Below are positions 23,380-46,800 of a stretch of 64,000 nucleotides of DNA, piece by piece; the stretch's first letter is position 1, and each line of letters starts with the position of its first letter. Origin of the DNA: Liolophura sinensis (lineage: Eukaryota > Mollusca > Polyplacophora > Chitonida > Chitonidae); contig NC_088304.1 in assembly GCF_032854445.1 (NCBI RefSeq), positions 8,443,704 to 8,507,703 of the forward strand. Reading direction: 5' to 3'. The position numbers and the translations under genes are program-made. Below the pieces are notes generated by a model, which saw only the letters and a list, made by a program, of their open reading frames with translations, made no database searches and was not told the origin of the DNA.

Positions 23380-23540
23380 GCTCAGCACTAATAAGAGGTT
23401 AGAGCACGCCGAAACAGGACTGGTTGGCCTGGTGTCAGTATGATGTGATACTGACTACTCATATGTACACCCAGACGTAATGACTTCTCGTCGTCAAAAA
23501 ACTGTTAAGAACGGCGTAAAACCCGTAAGCGTCCATTCAT
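23380..23540 (+). mobile_element. SINE family 2 fragment
   Basis: Contains AACAGGACTGGTTGGCCTGG and the tail GTAAGCGTCCATTCATTC; the tRNA-like head is missing. Confidence 0.5.
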
Positions 23541-23807
23541 TCTAAAAATAATCTGTTAAACTGACAGGATCTATGTAGGTGTTTTCTTATTGACTGCAGA
23601 ATATATTTTGTTCTTGCTGTACAAAAAAGTGTTACGTTTTATATGACAGATTTGTTCCGATTTTCAAAGGACTCCTTCTGTTGGATTAACGGGGTATATT
23701 GTGTTGTCCATACCATAATACCATGTTCCGGTTACATAATTTATTCCGGCATCACTCCGAAAACACAATTCTATGCCACAATTAATAGATTATTTTCTCT
23801 AGTGTAA

Positions 23808-24006
23808 TTATTTATTTATTTGACTGATTTTTACGCCGCTCTCAAGAATATTTCACTTATACGACGGCGGCCAGGCAGAGCCCGGGGGTAACCCACAACC
23901 ATCCGCAGGTTGCTGCAAGACCTTCCCCGTTCGACCGTAGAAGAATTCAGCGTGAGCTGGACTTGTACTCACAGCGACCGCATTAGTGAGAGGCTCGTGG
24001 GTGATT
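23808..24006 (-). mobile_element. SINE family 1 copy, head truncated
   Basis: TTTATTTATTTGACTGATTT through AGTGAGAGGCTCGTGGGTGA; the tRNA-like head is missing. Confidence 0.78.
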
Positions 24007-24087
24007 ATTTATGTCCAGTTTTGGCGTTATTTGTACTCTTCCCAATCTGTTGTTATTGTTAATCTGCTCGAACATGCCTCGAGCAGA

Positions 24088-24218
24088 TTTATTTATTATT
24101 TATTTGATTGATGTTCTACGCCGTGCTCAAGAATATTTCACTTATACGACTGCAGCCAGCGTTACGGTGGGAGGAAACCGGGCAGAGCCCCGGGAAAACC
24201 CACGACCATCCTTAGGTT
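24088..24218 (-). mobile_element. SINE family 1 copy, 3' half
   Basis: TTTGATTGATGTTCTACGCC through AAACCCACGACCATCCTTAG. Lies 80 bp from the preceding copy, same orientation. Confidence 0.75.
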
Positions 24219-24641
24219 CCTCGAGTAGATACACAGTATAGGTTTTTTGCTTGTCTGCATGGTTGTCGTCATTGAGGTGTCAGTAAACTTGATTATGGGC
24301 ACTTTTACATGACTGGATATGTATCTACATGTATATATAACAGGAGTTGCATCAGCAAAATGGTATATTTCTTAAAATGCTTGACAGGTACATGTATGGG
24401 TCTATAGGGTTGCACGTGACATCACCCCACCTGTCGTAACGATTGCCCTGTTTAAACAGGCCGGTACAAGCGCATAAACCCAGTAAGGTTGCCCAAATTT
24501 AGCCATGTCACCCCTGGATGTGTAGTTTCAATCGATCGGCCTATTTTCCCATTCAGCATTACCGTGTAGCTGCTGTTCATAATTCTGGCGTTAGTACAGC
24601 ACGTTGGGGCTATATATACATAACTTCGCGTTGAGTGGGGT

Positions 24642-24647
24642 TTTATT
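24642..24647 (-). terminator. Polyadenylation signal of TIRH-B
   Basis: AATAAA on the minus strand, 34 nt after the stop codon, in CTGAATAAAACCCC. It implies an unusually short 3' UTR. A more distal site cannot be excluded. Confidence 0.55.
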
Positions 24648-24681
24648 CAGAATAATTAGTCATGTATAAAATATATAATTT

Positions 24682-37269
<12,588 letters not shown>

Positions 37270-37394
37270 CTGCATCGAATGGTATACACCAGGTTTATTT
37301 AAAGTCCAAGAAAACGCTACAAGGATGTATATCTCACGAATAAATCTAAAAGCGTGAAGTCTGACATCCATATACCACTCGCGAGACCCATTTG

Positions 37395-37815
37395 TAAAAG
37401 AGCATTCAACACCGCTTCCCAAAGGAATCGCAAGACTCATTTCTACACCAACAGATACAGCACCACTTCCCAAAGGAATTGCAATACCCATTCCTACAAC
37501 AACAGATATGACACAAGTTTCAAAAGGAATCGCAATACCCATTTCTGAAACAACAGAAGTAACACTAGTTACAAAGCGCAATCGCAGGGCCCATTTCTAA
37601 AACAACATGTGACAGCAGTTCCCAAAGGAATCACAAGACCCATTTCTGAAACAACAGATATAACACAAGTTCCCAAAGGAATCGCAAATCCCATTTCTGA
37701 AGAAACAGATAAAACACAAGTTCCAGAAGGAATCGCAAGACCCATTTCTGAAACAACAGATGCAACACAAGTTCCCAAAGGAATCGCAAGGCCCATTTCT
37801 GAAACATTTCTGAAC
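37395..37815. repeat. Minisatellite of about 51 bp, about 8 units
   Basis: Unit CCCAAAGGAATCGCAAGACC plus CATTTCTGAAACAACAGAT. Starts about 125 bp from the TIRH-B 5' exon. Open frames on both strands are artefacts. Confidence 0.88.
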
Positions 37816-39385
37816 ATGTAAAAACCTGAAAAGTAAAGAAAGCTTATAAAATATAAGAGATAGATTATGCAGGGCTTGATGATGCAATGAAAACTACAGA
37901 TATTGTACACTGTGTTTCTGCATGTATAAGCATGACATATAATTCAAATTTCAAACTCGAAATCCTTGGATAATTACGAGCCCAATACAAATATAGGTAC
38001 AGGCGCTTGCTTGTAACTGTTTGTAAGATCATCATGATTGTTGGTGCCCATAAAGGTGTAAGCTTATACTTGTATAGAAATACGGACCATATAGCCCCGG
38101 GTTAACTATATACACGGCAGAAATAGCCAGAGGGTCTGAACGCTGTCCAGGAAAACAGATCGAATGCTTTTTTGCCAGACGTTTTTTTCAGCCGAGTGGT
38201 TTAAAATGTCTTTAAAACATCGGATTCTACTGTGGTATGCTGTGGCTTAGTTTCAATGTGCATTCTTTAGCCCATATGACCGCATTTTGAGTGAAGATTG
38301 CAGAAGCCTGACAGTCCCCGTGTACTGAAGGGACAAAAAACCTGATGTGACGTCACTGGTCACAATATGCCCTGAAAATGCCACCGTAAAATCCAGTATG
38401 TTACATGCATTTTACTGAAACTTTAAAAAGATCAATTAAACAATGTCCCTGAAAATGTTCTTTGGCCCTTTATCTGAAATATTTTACAGGGTATAGTATT
38501 TTCTTTAATTTTGCAGGTAGATGATACCTAAAGCATATGATGATAATAACTCTATTAACATTCTGCAAGCACACAGAACGCATGGCAGGAGGTAATCAAC
38601 GTGACATATATATCAACGTGACGTCCGGACGTAGACCAAGGTATCACTACTTAAGAATGGACATTTTTTGAATGACGGTATATCAAAAATAAGACTGAAC
38701 ATGAATCCGCTACAAGGCAAAGCGTGATAACAACTGAATGTAGCCATTTAATCTGTATAACAGAGGAAAATGCTATACTGTATACGTATTTACTGCATGG
38801 ATTAATAGTGTTAAGAGACATAAGAGACAGACCGTTTAGCATTTATAAATACATAAATACGTGCGACAGGATGCGAGATAAATTATGCGATAAGATGCGA
38901 GACAAAATGTTGACAATGATGATATTAAATATTTCAAATTAATATCAAATATGCACAAACTATTTACCAATTAAATGCCAGAATGCATGTGTCAACAGCT
39001 CAAATGGCATACAGTTTTAAACGGTTCCACAAGCGGCCGATCACCAGCTGTGCCTACTTACCTGCTACAATAACTACTCCACGTCAGAACCAGAAGTTGC
39101 TGTGCTCCTTCACATTTTGTGCCAGCTGTCCCCGGATTCGAGTGACGAGAACTTATGGGGGTCACAAGATCTGACATGTAATCCCATATATACGCTTATA
39201 TATCTATACCGGAACGTAAGATAACGCGCTAAAACAAAACAGTGTGGTTGCCAAAAGGGCAGGAACGATCGATCACGCAAGCCTTTGTTAGCGTTCCCCA
39301 TTCATATATATATGTGTGTATGTGTATATATATCCACTAGCTCTAACTCTAAGCACATTAACATGTACTGTTATATACCAATTAT

Positions 39386-39652
39386 GCCGAGGTGGGTAGC
39401 ACGCCAGCGAGAAGCAATGACCCCATGCAGGAGCCTCCAACCAATGCGGTCGCTGTGAGTTCAAGCCCAGCTGATGCTGGCTTCCATTCCGGCCGTAGGT
39501 GGGAAAGCCTGCCAGCAGCATGTGGATGGTCGTGGGTTTCTTCCGGGCTCTGCCAAGTTTCCTCGCAACATAATGCTGGCCACCATCGAAGAAGTGAAAT
39601 AGAATCTTGAGTACGTCGTAAAACACCAATCAAATATATAAATAAATAAATA
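39386..39652 (+). mobile_element. SINE family 1 copy
   Basis: GAGGTGGGTAGCACGCCAGC through TAAAACACCAATCAAATATA and (AAAT)n. Confidence 0.8.
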
Positions 39653-39783
39653 TACCAGTTATGTGTGACTGCACACTAGTTACCATACTCTTGTCCTTGA
39701 GGTGGTTCAGCTCACAGGGCTAAATCTCTTGCTTAATTACTATAACAAGCTAGCGTTAACAGATCGCATGTTCAAGTCCAGCT

Positions 39784-39875
39784 TAAGAATTTTTCACTTA
39801 TGCGATGGCCGTGAATTTCATGGGTGGAAGAAACCGGGATGCCCGGCGCAAACCATGGAGATTAGCAAGTTATTG
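39784..39875 (-). mobile_element. SINE family 1 fragment, old
   Basis: TAAGAATTTTTCACTTATGC and AGAAACCGGGATGCCCGGCG. Confidence 0.5.
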
Positions 39876-41050
39876 AGAAACTTACTTATATGTGACGTGT
39901 ACAGATATACACAGCATATTGATGGATGACGATTAATTGAGTGCATGGTTTTCAACGATCATTAAACTGTCGAATGGGCGTGCCACACGATCGATCTTAT
40001 CTGCCACTCTTGCCACCAATGAAGGCCCCACAAGCAATGGGAGCGGGGAAGCTACAAATTCCCTGTGCCATGCCGGCTTTGATGCCGTCCCACGTGTGTT
40101 CTGGATATTGAAAGGCGCGCGACCCTAACCATCAGATCGTGCACGATCCGCGTCCGTTAATTGTGTGATGAATCATTGTGACATCTGACTGGATGCCCTG
40201 TGTTTAAGCATATACCGTATAGGCGAATGCACCCTGGAGTCAAATCAGCTGTCCCATATCCTACTATTATAAATATATTGTCTTCGTAACTGGAGGATCA
40301 GTGAAGTCGAGACTAAGAGATGACTTTAAAATGGGCAAAATCGCTTGTCACAACAAAACGAAAGCTAGCTTCCAAGGTGTATATTCGCAAATATTTTGGC
40401 AATATCAAAGATTTTTCAAGGTGATATCACGCTTCTAAAATTTAAGTCTGAAACCTTCACTAAACATTAATCGGTAGGACACCTTTATCCAACTTTAACG
40501 AATTAATATGGCAATCTTATATTCCTGTTTCGTTATTTTTAGCATCTGTTTTAGTTTTGTATTTTTGATCACCCGTGCCTTCCGCCAGAGGGCGTAACGA
40601 GGCTATTTATGTTGACAGACTGCATTACACCGACCAACTACACAACAGATAGCCCATTTACCCTCCATATTGATCAACCAACAGCTTTATTCAGGTAAAA
40701 CCAACCACTCTTGATTCTGTTGACAGTCTCGTTTGTTCTCAGCTAGAGGCTTTGTTTATGTAATTTATCCTTGTTATCTGTATCTGGCAGATCGAACACG
40801 TCGTTGATATAGCTTGGCATATCTGCCGGTGCCAGCACTTGTCATTGCAAATGGGTGAACGATATTTTCCGGATATTGATGTATGTCGCAATCCCTGATA
40901 CCACGATGGTTTCACATATACTCTGTTACCTGTTTTTATCAGATCCCAGATTCTAAAGAGATGAAGTATGGTACTGAAATGGCTGATAAAAACACACTTA
41001 GTAGTACAAAACCCAAAATGAACCATTGCACATGAGAATTGAATATGTTC

Positions 41051-41288
41051 ATTTATTTAGTTATTGGTTTGGTGTTTATTATTGTTTTACGTGCTTAAGA
41101 ATATTTCACTTATATGACGATGGCCAGCATTATGGTGGGAGGAATGACCCATGACCATCCTCAGGGTGTTGGCAGACCTTCCCATGTATGTCCAGAGAGG
41201 AAGCCAGCATGAACGACCGCATTGGTGAGAGGCTCCTGGGTCATTACGCTGCGCTAGCGCACTAACCAACTGAGCCACGGAGACCCCC
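41051..41288 (-). mobile_element. SINE family 1 copy, internally deleted
   Basis: TTATTGGTTTGGTGTTTATT through ACTGAGCCACGGAGACCCCC. Confidence 0.75.
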
Positions 41289-42004
41289 CAATCGAATATG
41301 TCATGTGTGGTATATTAGCCTACATGCTGGTGTTGATGTATGTTAAAGTTTAACGATACAGTGTGTCTAGATGAGTATTTGTTGTTCTTGAGCATGGAAA
41401 GCATTGTTCGCAACCTTCAATTGCGACATGGCCTGGTTACAACTGCACTCTGATGAAAGTACAAACACTGTGGAAGCACGCTCCCTAGTAATTTTTCCTC
41501 ACATCACTACTGTAACTCACAAGAAATGACATATCTCCCACTCGCTTACTTGAAAAGAAAACATTGGCTACCATGTCTTCACTGGCTGAAATCAGCTTTT
41601 GTTCACTGTACCAAATGCACCAGGTGTTGCCCATCATTTTAGCCTCAGCCTGTGGGATATGAGCTTTGATCTCCAGGAAACGTACAAAAACAGCAGTTGC
41701 AACAATGCCAAAGAATCTTTAGGGCATCGTGAATGTCAACTAATCTGTGAACAGTTTCTGATGGAAAGGTTAGCTGAGGGATAACTGAACACATCATGAT
41801 TGTAATTACACAAGGAAATGGAGTCTGTGAATGGAACAGATCAGCATGAGGCATATTAACAGCTCCTAATGCGTGAACATGTGTCATGCATGGATACAGT
41901 CATCCCATGATGTTACCTTTAACTAGTGTGTAGTACACAGTACAAGTGCACATGTACATCTGCCAGCATATCTTCGCTAAAGCAGGGACATTATAACCTA
42001 AAAA

Positions 42005-42272
42005 GGGGCCTCCTTGGCCCATTTGGTTAGCGTGTTAGGGCAGCATAATGACCCAGCAGCCTCTCACCAATGCGGTCACTTTGAGTTCAAGTCCAGCTCA
42101 TTCTGGCTTCCTCTTCAGTTGTATGTGGGAAGGTCTGTCAGCAACCTGCAGATGGTCGTGGGTTTCCCCCGGGCTCTGCACGGTTTCCCCCCACCATAAT
42201 GCTGGCCGCCGTCGTATGAGTGAAATGTTCTTGAGTACGGTGGAAAACACCAATCAAATAAATAAATAAATA
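42005..42272 (+). mobile_element. SINE family 1 copy, full length
   Basis: GGGGCCTCCTTGGCCCATTT through CACCAATCAAATAAATAAAT. Confidence 0.85.
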
Positions 42273-43300
42273 TAACCTAAAAGATATGCATGTTCAGTAC
42301 ATATGGTAACAATTAGTCCATCCTTAATAAATTCTTTGTTAGGAGTAACACAAAGGGGTCAGACAAAATAGGATCGATTCATTGGGAAATTCTTCTTTTC
42401 AGGTTAAATATGGAAACAAGAAAAGAATTTTAAAGAAATTAACACTTAAATAATTTCATCAAAAGGCCAATAAAAACTTAAGAGCAGGGCCCTCTTTGGA
42501 TATGCAGGTGCTGATGAATTAAAACACTGTGAATAATTTTGAATGTGCTATCAACCAACAATGTTTTCTTAAAGGAGAATAAAACATAAAAATGATGTCA
42601 AAATTAGATGAAAGAGTGTCAAAACTTCTATGGTCTCAAATATTTGCCTTCGATTTTCAGGAATGATGGGTATTTGAAAATATTTTGGTGTATGATGGGC
42701 ATTTAAGACCACCTGGTGGTATTTATCATCGTTGCATAATAATGTTCTAAATAAGGATGTGATGCTTGTCTGATAAATACATTTGAATGTAAATTGTTGA
42801 ATGGTCATTATTTTTTTCTTGATATTTATGAATTTATTAAAAAAATAAGTATGAACAAAGTCCAGGTTGAACACATTTATTAGCTGAAAAGACCTAATTC
42901 TAGTGCATATAGATTTATTAAATGTGTGTTACATCATCATTAATAACATTACTACAGCAAGACTATATATACATGTACCAAAAGATGATCTCAAATACCC
43001 ACTATACAAGAATTATTTTCAAGCGTCTTTTTCTATTTAAGGTAAAATTGAAAGAATATTAAAGACCCAATTTAACTTTGGCACTCTTTAGGTAATTTTT
43101 ACGTTTTCAGCACCTTTAAAATAATTATACATGTATGTGTATAGTGATCCTTGCTCTAATAAACAACATTTGTAACGACAGTTTTGGTTAAGTTTTCAAT
43201 GGGAATGTCAAATCTGGTATTGAGCTCAGGCTTTGCACACATCTACACATGTACATATAAAACACCATAAATTGCGGAATACATGACCTTCACATCAATC

Positions 43301-43521
43301 CTAAATGACCATAAATTTTGTCCTCGACTAACTTGCCCATTTTCCCTGATTCTGAGAGTTCTGTTGCTTTTAGAAAGGTATTTTGATGTTTGCTCAGACC
43401 ATGGGATGATACTCTACTAGAAAATTGTAAGTTTCAGCACCGAAAATAATATTTTCTGAAATGCATTTATATGCATTTCTGAAAATGCACTGTTGTGGGT
43501 GAAATTTTAGGTTATTTCGGG
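43301..43521. mobile_element. MITE family X copy
   Basis: CTAAATGACCATAAATTTTG opens it, and GTGGGTGAAATTTTAGGTTA closes it. Internal GATTCTGAGAGTTCTGTTGC is shared with the 55208 copy. Confidence 0.65.
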
Positions 43522-43734
43522 CATTTTGTATTTTAGAATCCATGTTAAAGCACATGCAAATGTTCAAGTACTTTATGTGTTCAGCTTAAGTTTTGCATTC
43601 ATGTTTCTCCTACAGGTTAGCTCTTTGGTAGTCTTGCTATCAAATCTGTGTTAAGACATTTCCATAGAATGTATGAAAATGAGTGAAAACTACGTCTGTA
43701 TTCAGCCTGCAATGTATTATCTTTTTTTTTCTAG

Positions 43735-43817
43735 GCAACTGTTGACGAGGCTTGAAGGCCGAATGGCTGAGGTGACTGATCTGCTCCTTGATTGGTCGAG
43801 TGTACCCTCTGACAATG
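43735..43817 (+). other. 5' UTR part of TIRH-C first coding exon
   Basis: The acceptor TTTTTTTTTCTAG precedes 83 nt of leader before the ATGATGGGG start, so a non-coding first exon probably lies upstream. A different frame here contains an out-of-frame ATG at about 43763 whose ORF runs past the start and ends at TAG 43837-43839. Confidence 0.45.
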
Positions 43818-43881
43818 ATGGGGTGTACCACATCTAGCCACTCCCCTCGACATCTCAACGGACGAAATATCAAAATTAACA
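43818..43881 (+). CDS. TIRH-C coding exon 1 (acylation-type N-terminus)
   Basis: 64 nt, donor GTAAGC. It encodes MGCTTSSHSPRHLNGRNIKI. ATG is doubled (43815 and 43818); using the second exposes Gly2 and Cys3. It ends in phase 1 and joins the next exon as I-I-E-P-T-S. Confidence 0.6.
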
Positions 43882-46800
43882 GTAAGCAATATTAATCTCA
43901 AGCTCCTCACTTGTAAATATGATGGAAATGCTTGCCATACATACATACTCCCAGAGCACATGTTCAGACCGGGATAAGATCAGGAACAAGTGTCCAGTGT
44001 ATTAGAATGAATGACTGATTAGGATTAAAACCCACATTAGCAGTTTTTCAGCCATGTTGTGGTGAGAGCACATCAGAACCTGAGAAATTCAGAATGAACA
44101 GGAAATAGATGCTTTGAAAACTTTAAACCAGCTTAAATAACAGTTAAAGTTGAAAAAAAAAACGTACATGTACTTAATGTAATTTTTATAGAATGAATGG
44201 AAAATCATCCTTAAAGTGAACATAAGGTCTGCCACTGTATATACATAGAAAAAGTGACAGGATACAGTTATCACAGCAAAACATTCAAAAAAGTTAATAA
44301 ATTTTTGAAAGCCGAGAAGATGAAGTTCAGCCTTGGGGATGTGGAACTGAGGGACAGTTCACTCTGAGCTGCCATGTTGTAGAGGCCCTTTTGAACCTGG
44401 CGAATCACTAGCGCTGAGATGGCCACAAGATAATTGTCAGTTTGGTTTCTTATGGTGAATAGACATATATCGATGCAATAAATTGGATTTTTAGTTTAAG
44501 CAATAAACTGCTGCATTTTGAACCACACATTTATGAGCAGGGAACTGAGAACAGCTTTCAGTGTTACAATGCGTGCATGTTGGGCAGGATACTGCAGTAA
44601 CTTATCAGGGTGAGCTGTCAAAAAACTGCCTCGGAAGAGTCATTGCTCGAAGAAAAATATTGTGACATTTGCATTTATTTTTCCTTAGCAAAGTCAGATG
44701 TGTTACGAATATATCTCTCCAAAATCTGAATGAAAGAGTCAGTTATAATTCAGAAGGTCCTGCTACGTTCGAGAAATTCCCTGAAGTTGGTACAGCTAGC
44801 TAGGCCAAATGCTTACACCCATGCAGGACGAGGACGAGCAGGACTGTTGAAACACCCGCTTGTGTCCAAGAACATTGCACTAACCAAGCACCAAACTAAA
44901 TGAAACATCGGCCCTTTGAAAACGGAACAGAACTGATACTCTTTGGTTGGGTATCAGGCATTTTTGTTTGTATTTTCTCATTATCACGTTAAATACTGAT
45001 GGTACGGGAGAGTTCTTAGGTTTTGTGACTTCACTCTAGATAGCTATAACATGGCAAAATGGCGTCACCAAATGAGTGGCTAGGTGCTGACGATTATTTG
45101 CTATTTATTTTGTTGATAAGTGGTGTAGAATTTTTAAAATATTTTTAGAACATTTCTGAAATACTGCTTTATTGATTCATTCAGCTTTAGTAGCTGACTT
45201 TATGTTCACTTTAAATACAAAAACACATTAAATATTGTTCTTGTTAAATAACCTACTCGGTTTCCTGCCACCATAATGCTGGCTGCCTTAGTATAAGTGA
45301 AACATTCTTGAGTACGGCATGACATATACTCTTTTCTGATATGCACACTTCTTTTTTTTATTGTTTCAAACAGTGTGGGTAAAGTACATGCATAATGTGA
45401 GAAATGAAGGTTTGTGTGTTTTGGATTTTGGTTAACTTTAATGTGTATTCACAAGATTTTATTAAAAATATGTGACCTATAAAGTTAAGTAAGAAGTAAC
45501 TGTGTAAAAGTTACACAGTAGAAGAAGAAATAGACATCAACATGTAGTGAAGTCGACTGCTTCGGTGGCCTTATGGTTAGAATGTTCACCTTGATGTTGG
45601 TAGAACAGGCATCAAACCCGGATTGGGTCATACCAAATACTTTAAACTTTAGTACTTACTGCTGCCTCACTTGGTGCTCACCGCTGAGAGGTTGGAGCAA
45701 GGAAACATGACTGGTTGACCTGGTGTCACAGTCAGTCTAATTAGACTGGGTGAGGTGTCATGTTTAGCGTCTTCGGCATGATACTTCAGTGGCGGCAGCA
45801 TTTTGACGCAAGACATTCCATATGTACATACGCACAATGCTTCCTCGTCCACATATGACTGAAAAGTTGCTAAGCACAACATTAAACCCCAAGTGTACAT
45901 ACATACAAAGAAGTCAGTTGTCAGATATAAAACTTCCCCCAGCCATCCCACTCATACCCCACTGCACGCCACTCCACTCATACCCCACTGCACGCCACTC
46001 CAAACAAAGGTGTCCATGGTTGTCATTTAGAAACATATCTCTTAACTCGCCATCATTTTGCCTTCCCACATATATGTAGTGATGTTCTGTGGATATCTTC
46101 ATGGTCTTGTACAGTTTGCATCAGTTCCAATGTTTTGAGATTATTACTTATTTTGTTTTTATTTTCAGTTTAAAGACCCAGGTGTTGTGTTGTGTTGTCC
46201 GTAATTTGTGTCAGCATGTAGGTATAATGAGTCGTACTATTGCATTTACTTGTTAACAACACATACATTAATTGACCTAACATAAAAATTTCGCCCATTT
46301 AATAAATTCAATAAAAAAATATTACTTTTGGTGCTGAAACTTTCTTTTTTTTCTCCAGTAGGATGCTCTATCATCCTACCTCCCAAACACACCCTAAAGC
46401 ATCTTTCTATTAATCAATATTTATATCTACTCGTGCAGAATGTGAAACTTTAATCATGGGTGAAATTTTATGGCATTTTACCATTGTTGATGTGTTGAAG
46501 AGTGCTGTCTTGTGTGTCCAGTTTCCTCCCACCTGTATGACATCTGTGAGGGAAAGCTCCTCAGTAATTCACCAGAAGTCTGGGGTTTTACTGCAGGCAA
46601 TTCGTTTTCCTCCTCTGTCAGTCATATATATTTTGTAACGTGAAAAATTCTACAATCAAATCAATAACTAACATGTAAAACACAGTAAATATGTAAACAT
46701 TTTCATATCAGGTACAGGATGTTTATATAGAGGATGATAGTTGTTATATAATGCCCATGTTTATAATTAATAATCACTGATTAATTTTTAAAAGAAAAAA

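Larger units (their letters stand above)
18967..24641. other. Intergenic region between TIRH-A and TIRH-B
   Basis: Should hold the TIRH-A promoter and a non-coding first exon, not pinpointed. It contains SINE copies, a foldback hairpin and a truncated LINE. 19541-21440 is otherwise unique sequence with nothing recognised. Confidence 0.5.
37270..43734. other. Shared upstream region of divergent TIRH-B and TIRH-C
   Basis: Contains a minisatellite (37395-37815), SINE copies and MITE X, with unique sequence at 37816-39385 and 39876-41050. A strong minus-strand donor (GCAG|GTAAGT) at 39062 could mark a 5' UTR exon of TIRH-B, but no frame can be joined to 37138-37269 from an upstream ATG. Confidence 0.45.

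Noticed and set aside
39958-40135. Long open frame on the minus strand across 39958-40135
   Set aside because: No recognisable motif, no exon borders, and adjacent to SINE fragments; possibly an old transposon piece.
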